A DNA stretch of 39,047 bases from Streptomyces sp. AcH 505 (GCF_000818175.1 NZ_JTIY01000001.1:2540482-2579528); one strand, 5' to 3'. Shown: positions 6,075 through 15,323, counted from the stretch's first letter. The notes: generated by a model not told the origin, from the sequence alone. Numbers and translations: made by a program.

Positions 6075-9000
6075 TCACCCTTCTTGGACTATGCGTCCTG
6101 ATCCGGGAATAATAGCATCCCTCAGTTCGTTCAGGAGCTTGTCGGGAATTCCGTAGAGATGTGGTCCCTTTGTCGGATCTGAGATCTCGGGATATTCCTT
6201 GAGCAGAGCCTTCCACTCCTGCCTGGTAAACGCCGAACCGTCGGGGTGATCAGCCTTGTTCTGCGGGATGGCGTCCCTGTGAATTGCGTCGCGATATGAC
6301 CGGGGGACCTCGTACGAAACGATTTGACCGCCGTCGGATCGGAATTCTATGGTGTGGGCGATGTCACCGCTCATGTTGAGATAGAGCTTGCCATGACCTG
6401 TAATCGTCACTTCGCCGTTCTCGCCGATGTGGACGCGTTGGCTCAGTGGGTGGTCGGTCTGCTTGCGGTAAACAGTCACGCCGTCGTCCCCATAGCCGGT
6501 GGGTGCGAGTCCAAGGGGATCGGCCGAGGTGTGAGGGTTGTGGACATAGGTCGCCGGGTTGGGTGCCGGGGTGAGCCCGAGGGGGTCGGGGGTGAGGTAG
6601 CGGGCGGTTTCGGGGTCGTAGTGGCGGAAGTAGTTGTAGTGGAGACCGGTTTCCGGATCGAAGTACTGACCGGGGAAGCGCAGGGGGGTGTACGCGGTGG
6701 AGGCACGGGACCACGTGGTGGTGCCCCACAGGGTGGTGCGCGTGCGCCAGGCGATGTTCCCCGACTCGTCGACGAGTTCGGTGGGCGTCCCGATGAGGTC
6801 GGTTGCGATGGCGAAGAAGCGCCGGTCGATTTCCTGTTGGGAGGCGTCGGCCGCGATGACGCGTTCGGTCTGGGCCAGCGGACGCGGGCCGGAATGATCC
6901 CAGGTGAGGACGATCTGGTTGGCGAGTTCCGGTGAGCTGCTGGTCTCTTCGCAGACGGTGGTGCCGTCCCAGGTGAAGGTCGTCTGCTCTACCACTGTTG
7001 TGCCGTCGGGCGCGAGGCGTTGTTTCGCCGTGCGTCGGCCGAGGGGGTCGTAACGGTAGCGCCAGCGGGTGCCGTCCGGGGTGGTGACGCCGATGAGGCG
7101 ATCCTCGGCGTCCCATTCGTAGCGCCAGGTGTCAGGTGTGCGTGACAGCCGGGTCTTCTGGCGTAGGACGATGCGGCCGGCAGCGTCGTGTTCGTAACGG
7201 ACGTTCCCGGCCCGGGTGATGCGGGTGCCGGTGTAGGTGCGCGGACCGATCGTCTCCTGGCCGGGCATGGACGCGGGCCAGGAGGCCGTGGTCTGGTTCC
7301 CGGCTTCGTCGTACGCGTACGTCTCGCTCCAGCCGTCCGCCTGGACCCCGGTCACGCGGTCGGCCATGTCGAGGTCGAAGCGGCGGGAACCGGAGAGTTC
7401 GTCGTCGATACCGGTCAGATTGCCGTCGGCGCGATAGGCGTAGGCGCGCCGGTTGAGGCTGCGGCCGGCGGCGGAGATCTCCTGGTCGGCCATGCGCCCG
7501 GCAGCGTCCCAGGCGGTCGTGAAGGTGAGTATGTCCCCGACCTGACGGGTCAGTTCGCGTCCTGTCGCGTCGCGATGGAAGTGCACGCCGTGGCCGCCGC
7601 TGATCTGTTGTGCGAGACGTCCGGCCGCGTCGTACGCGTAGGTGGTGACCAGTCCGGTGGGGGTCACCCGGCGGGTGCGGCGGCCCAGGCCGTCGTAAGC
7701 GTGGGTGGTGGCCCGACCGTCGACCAGTTCGGTCTTGACCTGTCCGCGGCGATCGTACTGGTAGAGCAGCTCACTGTCCGGTCCTGCGGCGCGGACCAGT
7801 CGGCCCGCCGTGTCGTACGCGTAAGTGGTGATCCGGCCTGCCGCGTCCTTGTGGGTCACCCGGCCGGAGACGTCGCGCTCGTAGCGGATGGTCTCGCCCA
7901 GTGGTGTGGTACGGCTTGTCACTCGGCCGAGGGAATCGAGCTCGTAGCGGAGTGTGCGCGCGTCGAAGTCCGTCTCAGTGACGACACGGCCGACCGCGTC
8001 GTAGCCGTAACTCCACTTCAGACCCTGTGGGTTGGTGACCTGGGTCAGGCGCAGCTCCGCGTCGTGGTCGAACACATAGCGGGCACCGTCGGGGCCGGTG
8101 CGCGCAGCGAGGAGGTCGAAGTGGGTGTACTCGTAGCGCGTGGTGCGGCCGAGGGAATCGGTGTGGGTGAGGCAGTTGCCCTCGCCGTCGTACGTCCACG
8201 CTTCGGTGGCCCCGTCAGGGCCGGTACGGCGGCCGAGTTGGCCGTCGGCGGTCCACTTGAAGCAGGTGGTCGCTCCCAAGGGGTCTATGACGCGTACGGG
8301 GCGGCCGAAAGCGTCGCGCTCGTAGCGCGTCGTTCCGCCGAGTGGGTCGCTCACCGCCACCGGCAGGCCGGCGTTGTCGCAGCGTACGGTCGTCACCGCG
8401 CCCACTGAGTCGATGACGGTGGTCGGACGGCCGTAGGCGTCGTAGCTGTAGCGAGTGGTGTGTCCTGCGGGGTCGGTGAGCGCGGTCCGGTTGCCGCGCT
8501 CGTCGAACTCCTGCAGCCATCGTGCACCGCCCGGTGCGGTGATCTCGGTCGCGTGACCCGACGGATCGTGCACGGCGCGAACCTGGCTCCCGTCGGCGCG
8601 GGTGAGTACGGAGAGCCTGCCGTCCTCGTCATAGGTGAAGGTGGTGGTGCGGCCGAGCGGGTCGGTGCGCGTCAAGAGGTTCCCGCGGGTGTCGTAGGTG
8701 AAGCGAGTGGTGTGGCCCAGGGGATCGGTAGTGGCCAGGACGCGTCCGGCCGTGTCAATGAGGTGACGGGTCTTGCGCCCGTCGGCGGTGGCGAGTGTGG
8801 TGACACTGTGGCCGGTGGCCTGGTCACGGGGGCTGTAGGCGAGGGCGAGCTGGAAATGTCCCCCTTCGCCACCTTCGTTGACGACCCGGTCCTGGTTGTC
8901 GTAGGCGTAGTCGTAGCGGCGCTGGTTGGAGTCGATCCAGGCGGTGACGCGGTGGTGGTCGTCGTACTCGAAGGTGAGCGTGGCGCCAGAGGGTTTGGTG

Positions 9001-10841
9001 ACGGTGGTCAGATCGCCGTCCGTGTAGCCGTAGGCCATCACGGGAGGGGAGGCGCCGTCACCGGCTCGCACAAGTGAGGTGACGCGGCCCTCCGCCACCG
9101 TCAGTACCAGTCGATGTCCCGCCGAGTGAGCCAGCGTCGTGGGGGTGCCGTCGTCGGCGCGATCGATGGTGATGGTGTTGCCGTTGCGGTCACTTGTCTG
9201 GATGAGCCAGGCGTCGCCGTCGTCACCAGGTTCGGTGCCGGTGGGTGCGGTGAAATGGTGTACGAGTCCGGTATCGGGTTCGGTGAGTGTGTAGTCGCCG
9301 TACTCGTCGCGGGCGAGGAGATTGCGCGCCGTGCCCGCCGCAGGACGCGTGGGGATGCCGGGAACGGGGTGGGGATACGTGATCAGGAGTCCGTCGCCAG
9401 TGACATGGACGACCCCGGCGGCGTCGATCTCCAGGCGTTCGTCGACGGTGGAGGACCAGGACGGACCGAAGAAACGCCCTGCCCGGTAACCGGATTCGAC
9501 GCGGCGGGTGAAGACCAGCGGGAGGACGCCGGGCAGCACGGCGTCGGTCTGGGGCAGGAACATGCGGCCTGAGGCCAGGTCGACGGGGTCGGTGCCGTCG
9601 GTGGGGCGTTCGGCGTCGGGGCGGGTGTGGGTGCCGTCCGGGGCGTCGTCGATCAGTTTGCGGGCGCGGTTGGCGTCGGCGGCCAGATCGGCGGCTTCCT
9701 TCGCCGCGCGGACTCCCTTGACGCTCGCGCCCGCTCCGCCGGTGGCGGCGGTGAGGACGAGGTCGGGGACGAGCCGGCCGAGTCCTTCCGAGGGGTCCTT
9801 CGCGAAGTCGGTGAGCATCTGTTTGCCCGCGCCCCAGGGGTCGTTGGCGACCTGGAGGAGTCCGGCTGCGGTGCTGTTGAGCGACGTCGCGTACTCGGCG
9901 GGGTGGGTGAGGTTGTACGGGTCGGTCGGGTTGAGGCTGCGGGCGAACGTGAGCAGTCCTGCGGTGCCCTTGATGATGCCGCCGGTGAAGTGGTCCCGCA
10001 TGACGTCGAGTTCACTGACGCCCTGGACGGCCTGCTCGGCCCACTTGGGTTTCGGCGGCGCGGTGTCGCGGGCGGCTTGGACGGCGGTACGGGCGGTCTC
10101 GGCGGCCGAGTTGCGCTGCCGCCTGGCCTCGGTCAGGATCTCCTGCGCCTCTTGCATCTGTGCGGTGCCGGGATCGGTGAACGCGCCCGGACGCGGCGGG
10201 AGTTCGGAAGGGTCACGCTTGTCGGCGGGCTTGGCGTTGTACTGGCTGACCGCCTTGTTGAAGGTGTCGACCTTCGCCTTGTGCGCGTCGGCCGCGTCCT
10301 CGGACGCCTTCGTACCGGCCTTCCACTTGTCGATCGCCGTCTGCGCCTGGTCCTGTGCCCAGGTGACGGTTTCGGCGAAGGCCTCCAAGGCGCTGCCGGC
10401 CTTCGCGAAGGCGTCGGCGCCCTTGAACCACTTCGGAGGCTCGACCGCCACCGTCTCGCGGAAGGCGTCCGCGGCCTCGCCCTTCACGGCGGACGAGTCG
10501 AGGCCCTTCAGGCCCCCGCCTACCTTGTCGAACGCGGTCTGGAAATCGTGCAGATGGGAGGCGGTCTCGCGGATCTTCGACGGGCTGCCGTAGATGAGTT
10601 TGGTCTTGTCGTCGGTCTGTCCGAGGTCCATCTCGTCGACCTCGGCGCCCATCCGGTTCGCCACCGAGCGGGACTTCTCCCGTACCCAGTCGGCGCCGGA
10701 CTCCCAGCCGACGTCGTCGAGCCGGTCCGCGGTCCAGTTCCCGACGTCCTCGACGCGGTTGCCGGCCCACTCCACCCCGTCCTCGACGGCGTCCTCGACG
10801 ACGTCGGGGGTGAGGTCGCTGACGAAATCCCCGATACCCAT
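6075..10841 (-). CDS. RHS/YD-repeat polymorphic toxin
   Basis: A 1588-residue secreted-toxin-type protein. Residues 1-400 are helical and Ala-rich, with the look of an ESX/type VII export region (SPSKIRETASHLHDFQTAFD and following helices). A DUF6531-like segment begins near residue 417 (DPVDLASGRMFLPQTDAVLP). About 30 YD repeats of about 21 residues follow (roughly 600-1250; for example TTRFTYDTRGNLLTRTDPLG), forming the shell that encloses the toxin. The RHS core motif YFDPETGLHYNYFRHYDPET and RYLTPDPLGL lies at about 1385-1425. The last ~135 residues (from about 1455) are a distinct tip, beginning VYRKQTDHPLSQRV and containing GHGKLYLNMSGD and ISYEVPR-like VSYEVPRSYRDAIHRDAI; I cannot name this domain. 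The tip DNA is AT-richer than the core, which is typical of module exchange. The gene is third in an operon with SseB-like and WXG-like genes upstream and an immunity gene downstream. Confidence 0.88.
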   Translation of the reverse strand: MGIGDFVSDLTPDVVEDAVEDGVEWAGNRVEDVGNWTADRLDDVGWESGADWVREKSRSVANRMGAEVDEMDLGQTDDKTKLIYGSPSKIRETASHLHDFQTAFDKVGGGLKGLDSSAVKGEAADAFRETVAVEPPKWFKGADAFAKAGSALEAFAETVTWAQDQAQTAIDKWKAGTKASEDAADAHKAKVDTFNKAVSQYNAKPADKRDPSELPPRPGAFTDPGTAQMQEAQEILTEARRQRNSAAETARTAVQAARDTAPPKPKWAEQAVQGVSELDVMRDHFTGGIIKGTAGLLTFARSLNPTDPYNLTHPAEYATSLNSTAAGLLQVANDPWGAGKQMLTDFAKDPSEGLGRLVPDLVLTAATGGAGASVKGVRAAKEAADLAADANRARKLIDDAPDGTHTRPDAERPTDGTDPVDLASGRMFLPQTDAVLPGVLPLVFTRRVESGYRAGRFFGPSWSSTVDERLEIDAAGVVHVTGDGLLITYPHPVPGIPTRPAAGTARNLLARDEYGDYTLTEPDTGLVHHFTAPTGTEPGDDGDAWLIQTSDRNGNTITIDRADDGTPTTLAHSAGHRLVLTVAEGRVTSLVRAGDGASPPVMAYGYTDGDLTTVTKPSGATLTFEYDDHHRVTAWIDSNQRRYDYAYDNQDRVVNEGGEGGHFQLALAYSPRDQATGHSVTTLATADGRKTRHLIDTAGRVLATTDPLGHTTRFTYDTRGNLLTRTDPLGRTTTFTYDEDGRLSVLTRADGSQVRAVHDPSGHATEITAPGGARWLQEFDERGNRTALTDPAGHTTRYSYDAYGRPTTVIDSVGAVTTVRCDNAGLPVAVSDPLGGTTRYERDAFGRPVRVIDPLGATTCFKWTADGQLGRRTGPDGATEAWTYDGEGNCLTHTDSLGRTTRYEYTHFDLLAARTGPDGARYVFDHDAELRLTQVTNPQGLKWSYGYDAVGRVVTETDFDARTLRYELDSLGRVTSRTTPLGETIRYERDVSGRVTHKDAAGRITTYAYDTAGRLVRAAGPDSELLYQYDRRGQVKTELVDGRATTHAYDGLGRRTRRVTPTGLVTTYAYDAAGRLAQQISGGHGVHFHRDATGRELTRQVGDILTFTTAWDAAGRMADQEISAAGRSLNRRAYAYRADGNLTGIDDELSGSRRFDLDMADRVTGVQADGWSETYAYDEAGNQTTASWPASMPGQETIGPRTYTGTRITRAGNVRYEHDAAGRIVLRQKTRLSRTPDTWRYEWDAEDRLIGVTTPDGTRWRYRYDPLGRRTAKQRLAPDGTTVVEQTTFTWDGTTVCEETSSSPELANQIVLTWDHSGPRPLAQTERVIAADASQQEIDRRFFAIATDLIGTPTELVDESGNIAWRTRTTLWGTTTWSRASTAYTPLRFPGQYFDPETGLHYNYFRHYDPETARYLTPDPLGLTPAPNPATYVHNPHTSADPLGLAPTGYGDDGVTVYRKQTDHPLSQRVHIGENGEVTITGHGKLYLNMSGDIAHTIEFRSDGGQIVSYEVPRSYRDAIHRDAIPQNKADHPDGSAFTRQEWKALLKEYPEISDPTKGPHLYGIPDKLLNELRDAIIPGSGRIVQEG

Positions 10842-10894
10842 GACTTGTTCGCCCCCGTGGTCCGAATACCCGTTGTCGCGCTACCCGTTACCCG

Positions 10895-11539
10895 TTATCC
10901 GTTGCCTTGCGGCTGCTGCCGGGCCCGCTCCTCCGGCGACGGGCCGAACGTGTCGTCGACCGCCTGGTCGAAGTCGCCCTGGTCGATGCCGAGGGCCTCG
11001 TTGAGGATGTGCGACTGCCGGCCCCCCGAGCCCTCGGTCACCAGCGCGCGCCCGGTGTCCTTCCAGGTCTGCGCCATGTCGTCCTGTGCCTTGTCGAACG
11101 ACTTGGCGCTGTAGTCCGGACTCAGGTAGTCGGGCGTGAACACATCGCCCCAGTCCTGCTTGATCACGTCGTCCTCGGAGGCGTGCGGATTACCGACGGC
11201 CGAGTTCACGGCGACCTTGAACGTGCCCTGCAGGTACTGGTCTTCCTCCCACACTAGGCCTGCGGACAACCCGAGTGTCGAGGCGATGGTGTTGGCGTTC
11301 TGGACCAACGCCCGTACGCCCCACTCCCAGCGCTCGCAGAAGTCCTCGAAGTCGACCGACAGGCCGTGGTGTCCGGCCTCCATCCCGGTCATCGCCAGGC
11401 CGGAGAAGCCCTTGCCCATCACCGCGCCCGTACCGGTACCCACGTCCCGCAGCTCGTCGACCGCGGCGCGCAGGCCGTCGGTGACAAGTTGGACGCTCTC
11501 CTTGTCGAACTTCAGGTCCTCAAGCCCGTCCGCACCCAT
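10895..11539 (-). CDS. WXG-like helical protein of the toxin operon
   Basis: A 214-residue, mainly helical protein. Residues 8-75 resemble the first helix of ESX/WXG100 substrates, with a WEWG turn (ERWEWGVRALVQNANTIAST) in place of the canonical WxG. The acidic C-terminal half ends in a Gln/Pro tail. Such proteins precede LXG/RHS toxins in Streptomyces and are thought to be chaperones or co-secreted partners for type VII export; that role is inferred from context. Its ATG overlaps the TGA of the SseB-like gene (TGATG), so the two are probably translationally coupled. The RHS gene starts 53 bases downstream. Confidence 0.7.
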   Translation of the reverse strand: MGADGLEDLKFDKESVQLVTDGLRAAVDELRDVGTGTGAVMGKGFSGLAMTGMEAGHHGLSVDFEDFCERWEWGVRALVQNANTIASTLGLSAGLVWEEDQYLQGTFKVAVNSAVGNPHASEDDVIKQDWGDVFTPDYLSPDYSAKSFDKAQDDMAQTWKDTGRALVTEGSGGRQSHILNEALGIDQGDFDQAVDDTFGPSPEERARQQPQGNG

Positions 11540-11997
11540 CAGCCCCGCCCCCCGTCCCGCTCGCCCGTGTCCCGCTCGCCCGTGTCCACCGCGTCTACGG
11601 CGACCGCGTCCGGCACGATGCCCATCACCGGCGGGAACAGCATCGAGCCGTCCGGGTCGGCGACATTGAGAGCCACCCCGGCGGGCACGCCCATCGCCGG
11701 CACGATCTCGTCCAGCAGCCGCGCCCCGCGCAACTCGGCGAACTCCCACTCCCGGCCGGTCAACAGCCCGTCCCCAGAGTCCCGCGCACGCGCGAACCGC
11801 GCCAACGCCTCGTCATCCGTGAAGCCGTAAATCCAGCGCACCCCGCCGAACGTGGCTGTCCACAACCCGCCCCCGTCCATCGGTACGAGCACCAAGGACC
11901 GCCGCAGTTCCCCGACCAACGCCCGCGGATCGCCAACTCCCGCCCGCCGGTCGGCTATCCGCTCCGCCAGTGCCGTTCCGGTACCCAACCCCAACAC
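11539..11997 (-). CDS. SseB-like protein
   Basis: A protein of about 152 residues matching the SseB N-terminal domain family: a helix ALAERIADRRAG, then LVGELRRSLVLVPMDGGGLW, TATFGGVRWIYGFTDDEALA and a C-terminal GVALNVADPDGSMLFPPV. In actinobacteria SseB-like genes often accompany ESX and RHS toxin loci; their biochemical role is not established. The start is uncertain. GTG 11997 gives the family-like N-terminus, while the frame is open upstream to 12123. It ends with a repeated TGERD segment and overlaps the next gene by one base. Confidence 0.65.
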   Translation of the reverse strand: MLGLGTGTALAERIADRRAGVGDPRALVGELRRSLVLVPMDGGGLWTATFGGVRWIYGFTDDEALARFARARDSGDGLLTGREWEFAELRGARLLDEIVPAMGVPAGVALNVADPDGSMLFPPVMGIVPDAVAVDAVDTGERDTGERDGGRG

Positions 11998-12177
11998 CCC
12001 CGTGCTGCCTTGCCGTGTCCCCGGACCTAGCACGGTAGGACACGAGCCGGGAAACTGGCCACCGGTCCCGGGGAACGAATGACGATCCCGGCCGGCTTCG
12101 ACCGAAAGACGCACAGCGACCACGCCCGGTTGCTTGAGTCTGCGGTGCCAGACAGAGAGACGCTGAGGGGGCGCGGC

Positions 12178-12341
12178 CTACCAGAGCTGGAGCGTGAGGG
12201 GACGGTCGAGCTGCGTCAGGTACTCGAAACCTTCGTCCGGCACCCCCCGAGGAACTCTGCTGCGCGGGCGAGGGCGCGCTCGGCCTCCCACACGGTCAGT
12301 TCGCACTCTGCGGCCAGTCCAATGGCGGCGGCCCAGGGTAG
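12178..12341 (-). pseudogene. C-terminal fragment of an unidentified gene, with a frameshift
   Basis: Next to the truncated transposase, one minus-strand frame reads LPWAAAIGLAAECELTVW and EAERALARAAEFLGG. After a six-base C run (12243-12248) another frame continues PDEGFEYLTQLDRPLTLQLW to TAG 12180-12178. The amphipathic helix followed by a coherent ending suggests the 3' remnant of a real gene that lost its 5' part to the insertion sequence and then gained an indel in the homopolymer. I do not recognise the family. Confidence 0.45.
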
Positions 12342-12826
12342 ATCAGGACTTGGCTGTCATGCAGGTTCGCTCCGGAGATTCCGACGGGGAGGGGCAGACC
12401 GGTCCGCTCGGTGATCAAGTGGATCTTCGACCCGTACTTGCCCCGGTCGACAGGATTCGGACCTGTCAGCTCCCCCTTTTTCAGGGCCCGCATGTTCACC
12501 GAGTCGATCGCGCAGCGGGACCAGTCCAACTCGCCCCGGGAGCCGAGCTCGTCGAGCACCACGCGGTGGAGCTTGGCCCACACCCAGGCCTTCGACCACT
12601 CGGAGAAACGCCGGTGGGCCGTCGCCCCCGACGGACCGAACGAAGCAGTGGGCAACTGCTGCCAGGTGCAGCCTGACGTGGCCACGAACACGATCGCGGC
12701 CAGCACCTCACGATCACCGTGCCGGCGCCGACCGCCACCCTGAGGCCGTGACGGCGCCTCCGGCACCACCCGCTGGAAGAGCTCCCACAACTCATCCGGC
12801 ACCAGTCGCTCAACAATCCCCACCAT
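12296..12826 (-). pseudogene. Truncated IS5-family transposase
   Basis: A 176-residue frame whose first ~155 residues are the N-terminal part of an IS5-type DDE transposase: LVPDELWELFQRVVPEAP, a DUF4096-like region GGRRRHGDREVLAAIVFVAT, GCTWQQLP, then AIDSVNMRALKKG (first catalytic Asp) and ISGANLHDSQ (second Asp). Intact relatives continue for about 100 more residues with the DKGYD segment and the catalytic Glu. Here the frame breaks after 'SQVLI' and reads into unrelated sequence until 12296. It therefore cannot be an active transposase. Confidence 0.85.
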
Positions 12827-12865
12827 GAACGACAGCCTGCCGCCCCAGCCAAATGAGATGGCTTC
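12342..12865 (-). mobile_element. IS5-like element remnant, one end missing
   Basis: The element carries the truncated transposase. Its intact end is probably the sequence GAAGCCATCTCATTTGG read on the minus strand from 12865, which abuts the CTAA containing the response regulator stop codon. CTAA-like targets are usual for the IS5 group. The opposite end is lost near 12341, where an unrelated gene fragment begins, so no inverted-repeat pair or target duplication can be shown. Confidence 0.6.
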
Positions 12866-13531
12866 TTAGGCCAGGCCTGCCCCGATGGCGCGGCGCACGG
12901 CGTCGGCGCGGTCCTTGATGTCCGCCTTGGCGAAGAGGTTGTTGATGTGCGTCTTCACCGTGGCCTCGCTGATGAAGAGCTTTTCGGCGATGGCGCGGTT
13001 CGGCAGGCCCTGGCCGATCAGGGTGAGGACCTCGCGCTCGCGCGGGGTGATGTCGCCGGGCAGCGGCTGTTCGGGGGCCGGGGGCTTGGTGCGGACCGCC
13101 TGGAGGAGGCGGTCCTGGACCTCGCGGTCGAGGACGGACTGCCCAGCGGCGGCGGCGCGGATGGCGCGGGTGATGTCCTGGCGCCCCGCGTTCTTGGTGA
13201 GGTAGCCGCTGGCGCCGGCGCTCAGCGCGGCCAGGATGGAGTCGTCGTCGGCGAACGTGGTCAGGATGACCACGGCGACCTCGGGATGTTCCTCGGTGAG
13301 CCGCCGGGTCGCCTCGGTGCCGTCCATCACCGGCATCCGCAGGTCCATCAGGACCACGTCGACCGGGTTCGCGGCGACCGCGGCGAGCACTTCGGTGCCG
13401 TCGGCGGCCGAGGCGACGACGTCGATGTCCTCGGCCAGACCGAGGACCGCGGCCAGCGGCTCCCGTACGGCTGCCTGGTCGTCGGCGACGATCACGCGCA
13501 GCCGCCGGGTGTTCTGCGTCGGTTCACTCAT
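12866..13531 (-). CDS. NarL/LuxR-family response regulator
   Basis: A 221-residue two-component regulator. The receiver domain has VIVADDQAAVRE at the N-terminus, phosphoacceptor D63 in VVLMDLRMPVMDG, and the Thr and Lys of ILTTFADDD and GYLTKNAG. The C-terminal LuxR helix-turn-helix is clear: TPREREVLTLIGQGLPNRAI, then AEKLFISEATVKTHINNLFA. Its ATG overlaps the kinase stop codon by four bases (ATGA), so kinase and regulator are translationally coupled. Its TAA stop lies directly at the end of the IS remnant. The regulated genes are unknown. Confidence 0.93.
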   Translation of the reverse strand: MSEPTQNTRRLRVIVADDQAAVREPLAAVLGLAEDIDVVASAADGTEVLAAVAANPVDVVLMDLRMPVMDGTEATRRLTEEHPEVAVVILTTFADDDSILAALSAGASGYLTKNAGRQDITRAIRAAAAGQSVLDREVQDRLLQAVRTKPPAPEQPLPGDITPREREVLTLIGQGLPNRAIAEKLFISEATVKTHINNLFAKADIKDRADAVRRAIGAGLA

Positions 13532-14775
13532 CCCGTGATCACTGCCTCCACCTGCCAGCCGCCTTCGTCCGGTCCTTCGGTGACCGGGCCTGCGGTGATC
13601 GTGCCGCCCAGGAGGGCGACCCGCTCCCGCATACCGATCAGCCCCATTCCACTGCCGACGCCCGCGCGCACCGCACGGGTTGCCGCGCTGTTGCGGATCC
13701 TCAGTGTCGTCGATGCGGCATCGAACGTCAGCTCTACGTGGACTTCGCAGCCGGGCGCGTGCCGGGCGGCGTTGGTCAGCGACTCCTGCGCGATCCGCAG
13801 CAGGTTCTGCGTGATCCGGGACGGCACGTCGCGCGCAGTGCCCGTGACGGTGAGGGCGTCGCGGTGGCCGGACGAGTCGAGCATCGCGGTCAGGCTGCCC
13901 ACCAGCGGCAGGGAATCCTCGCGGAGCGTGTGCACGGTCCACTGGGCCTGCTTCAGACTCTCCTTGACCATACGGTGCGCCTTCTGGTTCGCCTCGCGGA
14001 CCTTCTCCACGTCACCGGTCTCGATCAGGGCGTCCGCCAGTTCCAGCTGCATGTTGATGCCGGCGAGGGAGTGGGCCAGGACGTCGTGCACGTCGCGGGC
14101 GATCCGTCCCCGCTCGGTGAGAACGGCGGCCTGGGCCTCGGCGCGGGCAGCCCGCTCGGCGGACTCAGCGGCCTCGATCACCGCCTGGACGGCGCGTCGG
14201 CGGCTGCGGTTGATGATGCCGAGGACGACCGGGGTGCCTGCGGCCAGACCGACCGTCCAGGACAGCAGATCGTGGCCGGGGCCGACGCGGAAGTACAGGA
14301 CTCCGCCGCACAGCAGGCTGCAGAACGCCGCGAGGACCAGGGCCGGCTTGGGTTGCAGCCGGTATCCGGCGTGGCCGACGAGGAAGAACGCGAACAGGTA
14401 GCTCGATCCGCTGCGGCTGACGGCGATCAGGGCGGCCGCGGCGACGATGCCGAGGGTCAGCCAGACTGGGGCGACGCGGGGCGGGACGCTGTGCTCGGGC
14501 AGGTGCCGGGCGAGGAGAGCGACCGAGTTGACGACGATGAGCGCGGCGACCACAAGGCCCCGGCCGCTGAGACCGATCGGCCGCACCGTGATGAACGCGG
14601 AGCCGATGACGCACAGGGTCAGGACCCAGGCCACACGAGGATCGTGACCTGTGAAGGTCAGGGGGCCGGGCGCCCGGTACGAGGCCGAGCCCGTACCGGG
14701 CACACTCTGCTCCGCAGGGGCCCACTGTCCTTCCGGGACACTCTGGACTTCGGGCACGGCGCGACCATAGTCCAT
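13528..14775 (-). CDS. HisKA_3-type membrane sensor histidine kinase
   Basis: A 415-residue sensor kinase. After about 50 polar residues, five to six hydrophobic segments span residues about 50-190 with no large extracellular loop, suggesting a membrane-embedded or cell-envelope signal. The HisKA_3 phosphoacceptor is H230 in RDVHDVLAHSLAGINMQLEL. The ATPase domain has the N-box AQESLTNAARHA and G-box GSGMGLIGMRERVALLGG. ATG 14775 starts two bases after the stop of the upstream membrane protein gene, and the 3' end overlaps the regulator gene. The signal is unknown. Confidence 0.92.
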   Translation of the reverse strand: MDYGRAVPEVQSVPEGQWAPAEQSVPGTGSASYRAPGPLTFTGHDPRVAWVLTLCVIGSAFITVRPIGLSGRGLVVAALIVVNSVALLARHLPEHSVPPRVAPVWLTLGIVAAAALIAVSRSGSSYLFAFFLVGHAGYRLQPKPALVLAAFCSLLCGGVLYFRVGPGHDLLSWTVGLAAGTPVVLGIINRSRRRAVQAVIEAAESAERAARAEAQAAVLTERGRIARDVHDVLAHSLAGINMQLELADALIETGDVEKVREANQKAHRMVKESLKQAQWTVHTLREDSLPLVGSLTAMLDSSGHRDALTVTGTARDVPSRITQNLLRIAQESLTNAARHAPGCEVHVELTFDAASTTLRIRNSAATRAVRAGVGSGMGLIGMRERVALLGGTITAGPVTEGPDEGGWQVEAVITG

Positions 14776-14777
14776 GG

Positions 14778-15323
14778 TCAGACCGTGCGGTCCAGCGAGG
14801 GCGCCAAGTGCGTCGCCGCGGACGTCCGCGCCTGCCGGCCGTTCACCATCCGGCCCCGGATGAAGATCGTCGCGAGTCGCGTGACGACCTCGGTGAGAGC
14901 CATCAGGACGAAGGCCGCGACCCAGGCCTGGTCGGTGGTGATGTGGTGGGCGATGCTGAACCGCGCGACGTTGTCGGCGCCGCCGTGCGAGACCCAGAAC
15001 TGGAAGCCCATACGGGCGCCCATGCCGAGCACCCAAAGGATCGCGGAGACCGCGCCGGCCTTGATCAGCAGGTGCTCGCCCGCAACCCGGATGCGGGTGT
15101 AGACGCCGCCCGCGATGCCGAGAGCAGCGCCGACGGCCATGAGCGCGCCGATCAGCAACAGGTCGTTGCCTGAGGTGGGCACGCTGTCCAGGTACGTGTG
15201 GGCCACGAAGGCCACGATCCCCAGCGGGATCAGGAAGGTCTTGAGATCGAGACGGCCTTCCCGCAGCTGCCGGAAGACGATCAGGACGAGGGCGATGTCG
15301 GTGATCCACTCGGTCGTTGTCAT
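14778..15323 (-). CDS. Multi-pass membrane protein of the two-component operon
   Basis: A 181-residue integral membrane protein with about five hydrophobic segments (TDIALVLIVFRQL, TFLIPLGIVAFVAHTYL, LLLIGALMAVGAALGIAGG, AVSAILWVLGMGARMGFQFW, AWVAAFVLMALTEVVTRLA). The TYTRIRVAG-like loop (GGVYTRIRVAGEHLLIKAG) resembles the CcdC/DUF1453 group, but I am not certain. It is the first gene of the operon with the kinase and regulator, and may help the kinase sense the envelope. ATG 15323 is chosen over GTG 15356, which adds a poor N-terminus. Confidence 0.75.
   Translation of the reverse strand: MTTTEWITDIALVLIVFRQLREGRLDLKTFLIPLGIVAFVAHTYLDSVPTSGNDLLLIGALMAVGAALGIAGGVYTRIRVAGEHLLIKAGAVSAILWVLGMGARMGFQFWVSHGGADNVARFSIAHHITTDQAWVAAFVLMALTEVVTRLATIFIRGRMVNGRQARTSAATHLAPSLDRTV

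Noticed and set aside
7188..8408. Plus-strand frame opposite the RHS YD repeats
   Set aside because: The periodic pattern only mirrors the YD repeats on the other strand.
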